From positions 248,001 through 312,000 of the forward strand of contig NZ_AQYH01000006.1 of NCBI RefSeq assembly GCF_000380505.1: a DNA stretch of 64,000 nt, written 5' to 3'. Below the pieces are notes generated by a model. That model was not told the origin of the DNA, searched no databases, and saw only the letters and a list, made by a program, of their open reading frames with translations. Shown here in pieces: positions 26,399 through 35,485 of the stretch (position 1 is its first letter; each line of letters starts with the position of its first letter). Position numbers and translations under genes: made by a program. This DNA comes from Kaistia granuli DSM 23481 (GTDB taxonomy: Bacteria > Pseudomonadota > Alphaproteobacteria > Rhizobiales > Kaistiaceae).

Positions 26399-27159
26399 AC
26401 GGCCGGCGCGTCGCCGATATCAAGCCCGACCGTCTTGCCGAGCTCAGTTCGGGCAGGTTCGAAACCACCACCCTGACCGAATGCCTCGCCGTCGATTTCG
26501 CCGTGCTGATGCGAGCGGCCCTGCCCGAAATGGGCGAAGAGGCTGCCGCGCACATGAGGGAGCAGTCAGGTGCCGGCATTTCCCGGCGCATGGCCCTCGC
26601 CGGCCGGCTGATCCGGGAAAGGCTGGCCGAAGCCACCATCGAGGCTTTGCGTCATCATCCCTCCGACACGGTCCGAGGATGGGCCTGCTTTGCGATCGGG
26701 GACAGGGCCGGCCTGACCCTCGCCGATCGGCTGGACGGGATCCGCCCCCTCGCTGACGATGTTCATTTCGGTGTGCGGGAATGGTCCTGGATGGCGGTGC
26801 GCCCCCATCTGACGGCCGATCTCGACGAGGCGATCGCCAGGCTCGTGCCATGGACGAGCGATCCCTCCGAACGGCTGAGGCGTTTCGCCTGCGAGGCGAT
26901 CCGGCCGCGCGGCGTCTGGTGCGCGCATATCGGCACCCTGAAGCAGCGGCCGGAACAAGCCCTGCCGGTCCTGGAAGCGCTGCGCTCGGACCCGGCGGCC
27001 TATGTGCAGGATTCAGTCGGCAACTGGCTGAACGACGCGGCCAAGGACCAGCCGGACTGGGTCCGAGATCTCTGCGCCCGCTGGTCGCGGGAAAGCCCGA
27101 CTGCCGCGACCGCGCGCATCTGCCGACGAGCGCAGCGCTCGATCGGTTCCAAGACCTGA
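26395..27159 (+). CDS. HEAT-repeat protein, probable DNA alkylation repair (AlkD/AlkC-like)
   Basis: A 254-residue all-helical protein built of HEAT-like repeats; the stretches SDTVRGWACFAIGDRAGLTL, HFGVREWSWMAVRPHLTADL and SERLRRFACEAIRPRGVWCA show the Trp/Arg-rich pattern of AlkD/AlkC base-excision glycosylases, with the C-terminal QDSVGNWLNDAAKDQPDWV also typical. Such enzymes remove bulky or positively charged alkylated bases. Coupled to the MarR gene by a four-base overlap. Confidence 0.75.
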   Translation: MNGRRVADIKPDRLAELSSGRFETTTLTECLAVDFAVLMRAALPEMGEEAAAHMREQSGAGISRRMALAGRLIRERLAEATIEALRHHPSDTVRGWACFAIGDRAGLTLADRLDGIRPLADDVHFGVREWSWMAVRPHLTADLDEAIARLVPWTSDPSERLRRFACEAIRPRGVWCAHIGTLKQRPEQALPVLEALRSDPAAYVQDSVGNWLNDAAKDQPDWVRDLCARWSRESPTAATARICRRAQRSIGSKT

Positions 27160-27180
27160 AAAACTGCCAAAGGACACCGC

Positions 27181-27519
27181 ATGTCGCACTATCTCGCCGA
27201 GCTCTACACTCCGAAGCCTGCCTGGCTGGCGCTCGATCCGATCGATCGCAACCAGTTCTTCGAAGCGGTCAGCGCCGGGATGGCCGAGCTGTCGGCGCTC
27301 GGCGTCGAGGCCATAGCCCTCGGCGAAACGGATGCAACGAAGCTTCACCCGGCGCCACAGCGGTTCTTCGCGATCTGGCGCTTTCCAGACGAGGCGGCGC
27401 TCGATGCGCTGCTCTCGGGAATTGCCGCGTCCGGATGGCACGACTATTTCGAGACGATCAACGCGGCCGGCCTCGGCACCGACCTGCCGGGCCATCTCGC
27501 TCAGCTCGCGGCCGTCTAG
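27181..27519 (+). CDS. Small conserved protein of unknown function (DUF6616-like)
   Basis: A 112-residue soluble protein with no signal peptide. AAAGGA lies seven bases before the ATG. It starts SHYLAELYTPKPAWLAL and has a central FFAIWRFPDEAALDALL segment, compatible with an alpha/beta-barrel-type small domain and reminiscent of the DUF6616 group, but no function is known. It follows the HEAT-repeat gene by 21 bases, so it may belong to that operon. Its stop overlaps the stop of the convergent MFS gene by four bases. Confidence 0.75.
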   Translation: MSHYLAELYTPKPAWLALDPIDRNQFFEAVSAGMAELSALGVEAIALGETDATKLHPAPQRFFAIWRFPDEAALDALLSGIAASGWHDYFETINAAGLGTDLPGHLAQLAAV

Positions 27520-28730
27520 ACGGCCTTTGCCTCGGCGGACCCGGCAACGCGCATGGAAGTCGCATAGCCCTCCGGCGCGAGGCGAACCACGAGGACGGCG
27601 ACCAGCGCCGCGCAACCGAGATGCAGGAACCATCCCGCCGCGAAGCTGCCGGTCAGATCATGCGCCACGGCGACGATCCAGGGCGGGATCGCGGCGATCA
27701 GGAATCCGCCTCCCTGCATCAGGGCCGAGAGGGCGCCGGCCTGCGCCGGATCGCGCAGATGGTCCAGCGCAACCACCATCAACAGCGCAAAGCCACTGCC
27801 GAGGCCGGCGCCGACCAGCACCGCCCAGAGCACCGGCGCCGCCACCGGCCATAGGCCGAGGCCGGCGAAGCCAGCGATCTGCATGGACAGCGCCAGCCAA
27901 ATCCAGGGACGGCGATCCAAGCCGCGCGCGGCCAGCATCGGCACCAGCAGCGCCGCGACGGCCTGGCTCGCGGCCATGATCGCCATCAGCCCGCCGCTCG
28001 CCGCGCCAGACCAGCCGGCCTCCTGATAGGCGGGCGCCAGCCAGGCGACGATCGAGGAATAGCCACCATTCACCAGACCGAAGCACGCCATCAGCAGCCA
28101 GGTTCGCGGCCGCTTCAAGAGCGTCGAGATCGGCTGTTGCAACGGCCGCTCCGTCGGGTCGCGCGGCAGCAGGCGCGCCGCCATGGCGATCGCGACGACC
28201 GCCGGCAGCGCGATCCACGCCAGGCCGACTCGCCAGCTGCCCGAGACGGTCGCAACGATTGGCGCGATCTGCGCACCGAGCGCCCCGCCGACCATCAGCA
28301 TCGAGGAATAGAGCCCCGTCACGGCTGTGACGCGCTGCGGAAACTGCTGCTTGATGATGCCCGGAAACACCGCCTGCACGATGGCGACGCCGAGGCCGCA
28401 CAGCGCCGCCGTCCCGAGCAGCGCCGCGCCGGTGCCGGCGAACAGGCGCAGCAGCGAGCCGACACCAAGGATGGCGAGGGCGACAAGGACAGCGCGGCGC
28501 GCGCCGAGAATGCGCTGCAGATACGGGCCGGCGAACGCAAAGACACCCATCAGCAGCATCGGCACCAACGTCAGCAGCGCCATGCCCTGCAGGTCAAGGC
28601 CGGTGTCGTGGCGGATGCCGGAGGCTAGCGGGCCGACCGCGGTGAGAAAGGGCCGCAGATTGAGGCCGACCATGGCAACCGCGCCGAGCAGGAGCCACCC
28701 GGCAAGCTTCGGGCTTTCGATCCGGGTCAC
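27516..28730 (-). CDS. MFS transporter of the CynX/NimT family
   Basis: A 404-residue, twelve-helix major facilitator protein of the cyanate/2-nitroimidazole group (CynX/NimT), recognisable from LNLRPFLTAVGPLASGI at the N-terminus. Start GTG 28730 lies three bases after the deaminase stop, so the two genes form an operon. Direction and substrate are unknown; the deaminase neighbour suggests a purine, pterin or similar nitrogen heterocycle, or a deaminated drug-like compound. Confidence 0.88.
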   Translation of the reverse strand: MTRIESPKLAGWLLLGAVAMVGLNLRPFLTAVGPLASGIRHDTGLDLQGMALLTLVPMLLMGVFAFAGPYLQRILGARRAVLVALAILGVGSLLRLFAGTGAALLGTAALCGLGVAIVQAVFPGIIKQQFPQRVTAVTGLYSSMLMVGGALGAQIAPIVATVSGSWRVGLAWIALPAVVAIAMAARLLPRDPTERPLQQPISTLLKRPRTWLLMACFGLVNGGYSSIVAWLAPAYQEAGWSGAASGGLMAIMAASQAVAALLVPMLAARGLDRRPWIWLALSMQIAGFAGLGLWPVAAPVLWAVLVGAGLGSGFALLMVVALDHLRDPAQAGALSALMQGGGFLIAAIPPWIVAVAHDLTGSFAAGWFLHLGCAALVAVLVVRLAPEGYATSMRVAGSAEAKAV

Positions 28731-28733
28731 GAT

Positions 28734-29207
28734 CTAGGCTTGCCCGCCCTGTTTCCGCTTCCAGTCCGCATAGAGCTCCGGCCGAGCCTCCAACCGGGTC
28801 GGGACGTGGCGGATCCGCATGGATTGCTCGGCGAAGGGCTTGGCGAGATCGGCATAGATTGCCGCCGTGGACAGGCCAAAGGGAGCACCGTCCTCGTTCG
28901 AATGGGCGTAGTAGACCTCCCGGACCCCGGCCAGGCGCATCGCGGCCATGCACATCGGACAAGGATGGCCACTGGCATAGACGACGCAGCCGTCGAGATT
29001 GGGCGAACCGAGTTTCCGGCTCGCGGCGCGGATCGCCATCAGCTCGGCATGCGCGGTCGGATCGTGGCTCTCAATGACCTCGTTCACCCCGGTGGCGACG
29101 ATCTCGCCTTCCCTGACGACGACGGCGCCAAAAGGGCGGCCGCCCTTTTCGACATTGTCATAGGCGAGTTCGATCGCGTCGCAGAGGAAGCGCTGCGTGT
29201 CGGTCAT
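28734..29207 (-). CDS. Nucleobase deaminase (GuaD/TadA-like cytidine deaminase fold)
   Basis: A 157-residue zinc hydrolase of the cytidine/deoxycytidylate deaminase superfamily. The zinc site is complete: HAELMAIRAA with catalytic Glu, and PCPMCMAAM. The GGRPFGAVVV N-terminus and NEDGAPFGLS segment match guanine deaminases of the Bacillus GuaD type rather than tRNA-specific TadA. It would deaminate guanine or a related base to release ammonia. AAAGGAAC precedes the ATG. Confidence 0.88.
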   Translation of the reverse strand: MTDTQRFLCDAIELAYDNVEKGGRPFGAVVVREGEIVATGVNEVIESHDPTAHAELMAIRAASRKLGSPNLDGCVVYASGHPCPMCMAAMRLAGVREVYYAHSNEDGAPFGLSTAAIYADLAKPFAEQSMRIRHVPTRLEARPELYADWKRKQGGQA

Positions 29208-29221
29208 GGTCTTAGTTCCTT

Positions 29222-29893
29222 TCAGCGGGCGCCCGCCGCGACGAGAAGGGTCTCGATGGTTCCAAACCCGCGGTCGCGCGCATGGCGAAGGGGAGAGACA
29301 CCCTCGCGGTCGGCCAGATTGGGGTCGGCGCCGGCCGCCAGCAGAAGCCGGACGATCTGCTGGTGGCGCTCGCCACCGTCTCCAAGGATGATCGCCTCCA
29401 GAAGGGCCGTCCAACCGAGATTGTTGACATGATCGATCTCGGTACCCGCCTCGACCAGCGTGCGCACGGTTTCGACATGTCCGCGCTCCGAGGCGGGAAT
29501 GATCGCCGTGCCGCCATAGCGATTGGTGCTTTTGAGATCGGCGCCATGCTCCAGCGTCATCTTCAGGATCTCGAGATGGCCGCGCGCGCCGGCGTAGAGA
29601 TACGGGCTATCCTGGATATTGTCCTTGGCATTGACGTCAGCGCCGGCCTCGATCAGCGCCTTCGCCGCCTGGATCTTGTTGCCGTGGGTGGCAACCAGCA
29701 GCGCGGTGCGTCCGTTCTCGTCGCGCGCGTCGATCGCCGCCGACCCGGCCAATAGCTCGCGAATTTTCGCGGCATCATCCTTCGCCGCCGCCGCATGCAG
29801 ACTGATTTCTTGCATTTCCTGTCCAGACGCCGTCAGGGGAAAAATGGCGATCGCCAGAAAGGCGAAAGCGACGAGGATGGAAGTCTTCAACAT
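29222..29893 (-). CDS. Secreted ankyrin-repeat protein
   Basis: A 223-residue protein with a signal peptide (ILVAFAFLAIAIFPLTASG|Q) followed by about five ankyrin repeats (for example DENGRTALLVATHGNKIQAA, NLGWTALLEAI). It is probably periplasmic and mediates protein contacts, similar to small AnkB-like proteins that support catalase or stress functions; nothing here names a partner. Start ATG 29893 has GAGG upstream. The deaminase gene follows 14 bases later. Confidence 0.88.
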   Translation of the reverse strand: MLKTSILVAFAFLAIAIFPLTASGQEMQEISLHAAAAKDDAAKIRELLAGSAAIDARDENGRTALLVATHGNKIQAAKALIEAGADVNAKDNIQDSPYLYAGARGHLEILKMTLEHGADLKSTNRYGGTAIIPASERGHVETVRTLVEAGTEIDHVNNLGWTALLEAIILGDGGERHQQIVRLLLAAGADPNLADREGVSPLRHARDRGFGTIETLLVAAGAR

Positions 29894-30140
29894 GATCACC
29901 TCTGCGAGGGATTGATAGCAGCATGCGACCGCGCAGCGCGCATATCCGAACTGTCCGCGGTCCGCGCAAGGGCGTCGAGGCGAAGGCCGCGCCGACGCGA
30001 CGCCGACTTCGTAGCAAATCGGATCAATATTCAGAAATTAAATGTCCTGATAGTCTTCATTATGGATATGAATGTCTGCTTTGGAGCGCAGCGTCCGGCT
30101 ACGCCGGATGGAGCGCGGATTGTCCCGGAGATGATCGCCC

Positions 30141-30995
30141 ATGCTGGATCCCCGCCTGCTGCGCGCCTTCGTGGCGATCGCCGACACCGGCAGCTTCACG
30201 CAGGCCGCCGATCGGCTGCACATGACGCAATCGACCATCAGCCAGCAGCTCGGCCGCCTGGAACAGGCGATCGGCAGGGACCTGATCGATCGCACGGCGA
30301 GGCCCGTCCAGCCGACCGCCTCCGGCGAGCGGCTGCTTGGCCATGCGCGTCGGATCCTGTCGCTGCAGCAGGAGGCGGAAGTCCTGCTCGCCGACCCGGT
30401 CGGCACGGCAGCCATCCGCATCGGCGTTCCCGACGACGTCGTGACCCTGGCGATGACCCGAACCTTCGCGAGCTTCTCCGAACAGCACCGGGAAATGCGC
30501 CTGGACGTCACGACCGGCCTCAGCCGCGATCTGACCCGGCGCTTCCGAAACGGCGAATTCGACATCATCATCGTCAAGGAACCGACCGCCAGCGCCGATC
30601 ATCGGGCGACGTTTCCGGAGGCGATCGGCTGGTTCGAAAGCAGCGACAACTCCCGCCCCTGGCCCGATCCCGTGCCGCTGGTGGCCTTTCCGCCCGGGGG
30701 CCTCTATCGCGAAACGATGTTCGAACGGATCGAGCGCGAGCAGCGCGGCTGGTACATCGCCTTCACCGCCAGCAGCCTGCAGAGTGTCGTCGTCGCGGTC
30801 GAGGCAGGGCTGGGCTTGTCGCTGCTGCCGATCGGCGCGACGGCGGGCCGACGCGTCAGGAGGCTCGCCGGCTTCGACCAGGAACCCGCCATGGTGGTCT
30901 CGCTCTATTCCTGGGAACGATCCGGAGCGGTCGAAGCGCTGGTGGCGGCAATGACAGCGGTCCTCGCCGACCGCTTCCAGCACGCCGGCGCATAG
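30141..30995 (+). CDS. LysR-family transcriptional regulator
   Basis: A 284-residue LysR regulator: N-terminal winged helix (LRAFVAIADTGSFTQAADRL, MTQSTISQQLGRLE) and a C-terminal effector domain. It is divergent from the ankyrin, deaminase and MFS genes across a 247-base gap and may regulate them. It is convergent with ccoS, with only 12 bases between stops. Confidence 0.92.
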   Translation: MLDPRLLRAFVAIADTGSFTQAADRLHMTQSTISQQLGRLEQAIGRDLIDRTARPVQPTASGERLLGHARRILSLQQEAEVLLADPVGTAAIRIGVPDDVVTLAMTRTFASFSEQHREMRLDVTTGLSRDLTRRFRNGEFDIIIVKEPTASADHRATFPEAIGWFESSDNSRPWPDPVPLVAFPPGGLYRETMFERIEREQRGWYIAFTASSLQSVVVAVEAGLGLSLLPIGATAGRRVRRLAGFDQEPAMVVSLYSWERSGAVEALVAAMTAVLADRFQHAGA

Positions 30996-31007
30996 GCCAG
31001 CATCCGG

Positions 31008-31157
31008 TCAGGCGTCGTCTTCGTCATCCAGCAGGATGCGTTCGGCGGCGCCGTCGAGATCCTCGTACTGGTCGCTGCGCAGCGACCAGAAGAAGATCCC
31101 GAGCGCCACCACGCCGAAGACCAATGCCAGCGGGATGAGGAAGACCAGACTGTCCAT
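31008..31157 (-). CDS. ccoS: cbb3 oxidase maturation protein CcoS
   Basis: A 49-residue membrane protein: one hydrophobic helix (LVFLIPLALVFGVVALGIFF) followed by WSLRSDQYEDLDGAAERIL, the hallmark of CcoS/FixS. It is needed for cofactor insertion into cbb3 oxidase in other bacteria. It begins two bases after the ccoI stop. Confidence 0.95.
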   Translation of the reverse strand: MDSLVFLIPLALVFGVVALGIFFWSLRSDQYEDLDGAAERILLDDEDDA

Positions 31158-31159
31158 GG

Positions 31160-33433
31160 CTAGCGCGATCCGGCCGGGATGGCCCGAGTGTCGGCCTGGG
31201 CGGCCGGCAACGCCGGCGACCGCGATGCCTTCCGGCGGTCCTCGCGCCCGGCCTTGAGACGCAGGGCGTTCGCCACCACGACGATCGACGACAGCGACAT
31301 AGCCAGCGAGGCGATCAGCGGCGTCACGAAGCCGGCTATGGCGATCGGCAACGCGATCAGATTGTAGAGGATGGCGAGGCCGAAATTCTGCTGGATGAGC
31401 CGGCCGGCCTCCCTGGAGACGGCCAGCGCCAGCGGCACCGCGCCGAGGCCGGCGCGCAGGAAGACGAAATCGGCGGCGTTGCGGCCGATATCGGCGGCGG
31501 TCGCCGGCGCCATCGAGACATGGGCGGCCGCCAGCACCGGCGCATCATTGAGGCCGTCGCCGACCATCAGGGTCTTGTGGCCAGCCGCGGCGAGCGCGGT
31601 GACCCGCGCCAGTTTTTCGGCCGGCAGCACGGAGGCGGCATAGTCGCCGATGCCGAGATCGCGGGCGACGGCGGCGACCGCCGGCGGCTGATCACCGGAG
31701 AGAATGAGCGTGGCGATCCCTTGCTGGCGCAGGTCGGCGACCGCCTCCCGGGCTTCCGGGCGCAGATCGTCGCGGAAAGCGAAGGCCGCGAGCGCCTGAC
31801 CATCGCGGCTCAGCACCGTGCCCTCGCCCGGCCTGCCTGCCGCGCCGAGCGCCCAGTCGGCACGGCCGAGCCGATAGACGGCGCCATCGGCTTCCGCCTC
31901 GATGCCCTGGCCCGGGATTTCCGCCAGCCGCGTGAAATGCAGTCCGGCCGCGCCGGCGCCGTAACGAGCGGCAATTGCCCGCGAGACAGGATGGTTCGAT
32001 GTCGCGGCGAGCGACGCGGCGATCGCGGCGGCGGCCGGATCGATCGCCCCGCCCGCTTCCAGCCGGAGGCGGCCAAGCGTCAGCGTGCCGGTCTTGTCGA
32101 AGGCGACGGTGTCGATCTCGGCCATGCGCTCCATCGCCGAACCGTCCTTGACCATGATGCCGTTCTCGAACAGGCGCCGCGCGGCGACGACCTGGACGAT
32201 CGGAACGGCGAGGCCGAGAGCGCAGGGACAGGTGATGATGAGCACCGCGATGGCAATGCCGATCGACCGGTGCCAGTCGCCGGTCATCGCCAACCAGCCG
32301 ATGAAGGTCAGCAAGGCCGTCGCATGGATGACCGGCGAATAGAGCTGCGCCGCGCGATCGGCGAGCTGCCGGTAGCGCGCCTTGCCGCCCTCAGCAACTT
32401 CCATCAGCCGGACCATCTCGGCGAGGAAGGAGTTCTCGCTGCGGGCGGTCGCGACCATGGTCAGGCCGCCGGTCAGGTTCAGCATGCCGGCCTTGAGTTC
32501 GGAGCCGGCCCCAACCGGCTGCGGCATGCTCTCGCCGGTGACGACCGAACAGTCCAGCTCGGAGGCGCCGCTGGCGACCGTTCCGTCGACCGGCACGCGG
32601 TCGCCCGCGGCAACCATGAGGGCCATGCCCGGCTCGATCTCGCCGACCGGCAGATAATCCCGACTGCCATCCTCGCGAAGCACGGTGGCGCCGCGCGGCG
32701 CCAGCCGCACGAGACCGCTAACCGCCTTCCGCGCCTTCTCGCGCATCATGTGGTCGAGCACGCGGCCGATCAGCAGGAAGAACAGCAGCGAGGTCGCGGC
32801 GTCGAAATAGGCATGCGGGCCGTTCTGGTAGGTGTCGTAGACGCTGATGCCGAAGGCGAGCAGAACGCCGATCGAGATCGGCACGTCCATGTTGGAACGG
32901 CCGTGGCGGAGCGCGCTCCAGGCCGAACGGAAGAACACCTGCCCGGAATAGACCAGCGCCGGCAGCGCCAGCAGCGCGGAGATCCAGTGGAAGGCCTGCC
33001 TCGTGCCGGGATCGGCGCCCGACCATACCGACACCGAAAGCAGCATGATGTTCATCGACGAGAAGCCGGCGACCGCCAACGCGCGCAGCAGGAAGGCGAG
33101 CTGCGGATCGCCTTCCTCCGCGCCCATGTCGAACAGATGCGCCGCATAACCGAGGCCTTCCAGCGTCTCGATCAGCGGCGGCGCCTCGCCGCTCCATTTG
33201 ACGCTGGCGCGGCGGGTCGAGAGGTTGACCCGGGCGTAGGTGACGCCGGGAACCGCGGCGAGGCCGCGCTCGATCTTGCGTATGCAATCGGCGCAATGCA
33301 TTTCCGGCACGGCGAGATCGACCTGCCGCACCCCGTCGCCCAGGTCGCGGCTGGCCAGCAGCAGCTCCTCCCGGGAAACGGCGGCGTTGACCGGCCGGGC
33401 GGCGGCCGCCGCATCGGCCGCGCAGCAGCTCAT
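31160..33433 (-). CDS. ccoI: Copper-transporting P-type ATPase CcoI (FixI)
   Basis: A 757-residue P1B-type ATPase that supplies copper for the CuB site of cbb3 oxidase. An N-terminal metal-binding domain carries C47-A-D-C50; transmembrane motif C402-P-C404; phosphorylation Asp446 in DKTGTLT; then MVGDGLNDAP. A further Cys cluster, MSCC, begins the protein. The ATG overlaps the upstream DUF2189 gene stop by four bases, and ccoS follows directly. Confidence 0.96.
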   Translation of the reverse strand: MSCCAADAAAAARPVNAAVSREELLLASRDLGDGVRQVDLAVPEMHCADCIRKIERGLAAVPGVTYARVNLSTRRASVKWSGEAPPLIETLEGLGYAAHLFDMGAEEGDPQLAFLLRALAVAGFSSMNIMLLSVSVWSGADPGTRQAFHWISALLALPALVYSGQVFFRSAWSALRHGRSNMDVPISIGVLLAFGISVYDTYQNGPHAYFDAATSLLFFLLIGRVLDHMMREKARKAVSGLVRLAPRGATVLREDGSRDYLPVGEIEPGMALMVAAGDRVPVDGTVASGASELDCSVVTGESMPQPVGAGSELKAGMLNLTGGLTMVATARSENSFLAEMVRLMEVAEGGKARYRQLADRAAQLYSPVIHATALLTFIGWLAMTGDWHRSIGIAIAVLIITCPCALGLAVPIVQVVAARRLFENGIMVKDGSAMERMAEIDTVAFDKTGTLTLGRLRLEAGGAIDPAAAAIAASLAATSNHPVSRAIAARYGAGAAGLHFTRLAEIPGQGIEAEADGAVYRLGRADWALGAAGRPGEGTVLSRDGQALAAFAFRDDLRPEAREAVADLRQQGIATLILSGDQPPAVAAVARDLGIGDYAASVLPAEKLARVTALAAAGHKTLMVGDGLNDAPVLAAAHVSMAPATAADIGRNAADFVFLRAGLGAVPLALAVSREAGRLIQQNFGLAILYNLIALPIAIAGFVTPLIASLAMSLSSIVVVANALRLKAGREDRRKASRSPALPAAQADTRAIPAGSR

Positions 33434-34215
33434 TTCATCGCCTCGTAGCTATGCCAGGTGGCATGTCCGAGCAGCGGGAACACGACGATCAGGCCGATCA
33501 GCCCGGTCGCCACGCAAAGCACGAACAGCGCCAGCACGATGGCGCCCCAGGCCAGCATGACGGACAGATTGTTCCAAACGAGCGAAATGCTCGTCCCCAT
33601 CGCCGTGAAGGCGTCCGTCTTCTCGTCCAGCAGCATCGGAATGGCGAAGGTGCTGATGGCGAAGGAGAAGGCGGCGAACAGACCACCGACCACGGTGCCG
33701 ACCAGAAGCATCGCCAGTCCTACCGGCGTGGTGAACAGCATGGAGGCGACATGGTCGAGGCCCGGGAACGGGCGCAGCCCGAAGAACAGGGCGTAGATGA
33801 TGACGGCGGCGCGCATCCAGACCAGCATCAGCAGGCAGAGGATGGCTCCGGTGAACAGGACCTGCCCGCCCGAGCGCGCCTTGACGAACAGCATCCCGGC
33901 CAGCGTGATGCGCTCGCCCCTTGCGATGGCCCGACTCTTGGCATAGAGCCCGATGGCGACCAGCGGCCCGACCACCATGAAGCCGGCCAGCGCCGGGAAG
34001 AGGATGTAGTCGAGATTGAGCGCGAACAGGCTCCAGATCACGACGACCGAGACGATGAAGACGACCAACCCGTAGATCAGGCTGTCGAGGGGACGGACGA
34101 GCAAGTCGCGCCAGCCGGCGGCGAGCCAGCCGAACGCGGCGCTGGGAGCGAGGCCGCGCCGCCGTGCCTCGGCGAGCGGGCGCGGGATCGCTTCGGATGC
34201 CTTTGTGATAGCCAT
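33430..34215 (-). CDS. DUF2189 integral membrane protein in the cco cluster
   Basis: A 261-residue protein with about six transmembrane helices, matching the DUF2189 family (WRDLLVRPLDSLIYGLVVFI, ISLVWNNLSVMLAWGAIV, LLGHATWHSYEAM at the end). Its function is unknown; placement between ccoP and ccoI with a four-base overlap to ccoI suggests a role in oxidase assembly or in respiratory membranes. ATG 34215 has AGGAGA upstream; longer frames are shadows. Confidence 0.88.
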   Translation of the reverse strand: MAITKASEAIPRPLAEARRRGLAPSAAFGWLAAGWRDLLVRPLDSLIYGLVVFIVSVVVIWSLFALNLDYILFPALAGFMVVGPLVAIGLYAKSRAIARGERITLAGMLFVKARSGGQVLFTGAILCLLMLVWMRAAVIIYALFFGLRPFPGLDHVASMLFTTPVGLAMLLVGTVVGGLFAAFSFAISTFAIPMLLDEKTDAFTAMGTSISLVWNNLSVMLAWGAIVLALFVLCVATGLIGLIVVFPLLGHATWHSYEAMK

Positions 34216-34229
34216 GAGCTTCTCCTGCC

Positions 34230-34442
34230 TCAGCACGCAGATTTCGCGGCGCGGAAGACGTCGCCGGAACCGTCGGCCGCCTTCGCGTGCGGGACGCATT
34301 CCGGCTGCGATTCCAGCGCGACATAGACGAGGTGCGCGTTCGCCCCGAGCAGGAACACGACGCCGACCGCCGCGATGGCGACCGAGATCCACTTCCAGTT
34401 CAACGGCCGCCCGCGCCCGGGCATCGATCGCGTGAGGCTCAT
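34230..34442 (-). CDS. Small single-pass membrane protein, in the usual position of ccoH
   Basis: A 70-residue protein with one membrane helix (ISVAIAAVGVVFLLGANAHLV) followed by a short outer tail with two Cys (SQPECVPH and a C-terminal AKSAC). The ATG overlaps the ccoP stop by four bases, so it is translated with ccoP. CcoH/FixH proteins are about 150 residues and occupy this position elsewhere; this one is too short to be a full CcoH. It may be a reduced form or an unrelated factor. Confidence 0.75.
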   Translation of the reverse strand: MSLTRSMPGRGRPLNWKWISVAIAAVGVVFLLGANAHLVYVALESQPECVPHAKAADGSGDVFRAAKSAC

Positions 34443-35320
34443 TTTGCCGCTCCATCGAGCGATTGCACATAGAGCGCGAGCACCTTGACGTCGATCGGCG
34501 TCAGGCGATCCTTCCAGTGCGGCATGTGGCCCTGACGACCGCCATAGACGGTGTTGAAGACCGACTGCGTATCACTGCCATAGATCCATTTCGCATCGGT
34601 CAGGTCCGGCGCGCCGACCTCGACATTGCCCTTGCCGGTGTCGCCATGGCAGGCGACGCAATTGGCGGCGAACACCTCGCGCCCGGCCTCGATGCGCCCG
34701 GCATTGTCGCCGGTGGCAGCCTCTGCCCCGGACAGCGAGCGCACATAGGCCACGACGTCGTTGATCTGCTTGCGATCGAGCACGCCGTCGCGACCGAACG
34801 CCATCATCTGCGAGACCCTTGTATCCGGGTGTCCCGAATTGATGCCGAACTCGATCGTCTGGGTGATCTGCTCGGGCGAACCGCCCCAGAGCCAGGCCTT
34901 GGCGGTGAGATCCGGGAAGCCCGGTCCGCCCTTGGCGTCGACGCCGTGGCAGACGGCGCAATTGTCGGCGAACAGGGTCCGGCCGGTCTCGCGGACCGAA
35001 CGCATCAGCCCCTCATCCGCCTGGATCGCCGGGAAGTCCATCGACGCGACCTTGTCGGTCCAGGCGGCGCGCTCGAGCGTTGCGTCGCTGACGGCGCTCG
35101 CCACCACCTGACGGTCGTCGAAGCCGAGCAGACCCTTGGTATAGGTCACGCCGAGCGGCCAGGCCGGCATCAGCACCCAGTAGACGACCGAGAAGAGGAT
35201 CGTGACAAAGAGGAAGAACAGGACCACGCGCGGCACGGGCGTATCGAGTTCCTCGATGCCGTTCCACTCATGTCCGGTCGTCGTCTTGCCGGTAACGGGA
35301 TCGCGCTTGCCTATTTCCAC
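34439..35320 (-). CDS. ccoP: cbb3 cytochrome oxidase dihaem subunit CcoP
   Basis: A 293-residue membrane-anchored dihaem cytochrome c that passes electrons to CcoO. One helix near residues 33-50, then two haem sites, C121-A-V-C-H125 and C221-V-A-C-H225, with candidate Met ligands in SQMMAFG and QGHMPHW. Start GTG 35320 overlaps the ccoQ stop by ten bases. Motif HEWNGIEELDTPVPRV is the usual CcoP N-terminus. Confidence 0.96.
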   Translation of the reverse strand: MEIGKRDPVTGKTTTGHEWNGIEELDTPVPRVVLFFLFVTILFSVVYWVLMPAWPLGVTYTKGLLGFDDRQVVASAVSDATLERAAWTDKVASMDFPAIQADEGLMRSVRETGRTLFADNCAVCHGVDAKGGPGFPDLTAKAWLWGGSPEQITQTIEFGINSGHPDTRVSQMMAFGRDGVLDRKQINDVVAYVRSLSGAEAATGDNAGRIEAGREVFAANCVACHGDTGKGNVEVGAPDLTDAKWIYGSDTQSVFNTVYGGRQGHMPHWKDRLTPIDVKVLALYVQSLDGAAK

Positions 35321-35481
35321 GGCTTGTCGTCCTTGTCGAGAATGCTCTCCTTGGCCCGGTCGAAGCGTTTCTTGTTCCTGGGGCAGAAGGTGTATGCCAG
35401 CACGCCGATGGCGAGCGCGATCAGGTAGAACAGCCCCCAACTCTTCGAGAAGGCGACCACGGTTCCATAATCGAGGTCCAT
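35311..35481 (-). CDS. ccoQ: cbb3 oxidase small subunit CcoQ
   Basis: A 56-residue single-helix protein (FYLIALAIGVLAYTFCPRNK) of the CcoQ/FixQ family that stabilises the oxidase. It starts four bases after the ccoO stop and overlaps ccoP by ten bases. Confidence 0.95.
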   Translation of the reverse strand: MDLDYGTVVAFSKSWGLFYLIALAIGVLAYTFCPRNKKRFDRAKESILDKDDKPWK

Positions 35482-35485
35482 CGCA

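Noticed and set aside
25627-26553. Long minus-strand frame opposite the MarR gene
   Set aside because: Ser/Arg-rich, no family resemblance, opposite a clear MarR gene and repair-like gene.
30038-30983. Minus-strand frames opposite the LysR gene
   Set aside because: Shadows of a convincing LysR regulator; no motifs.
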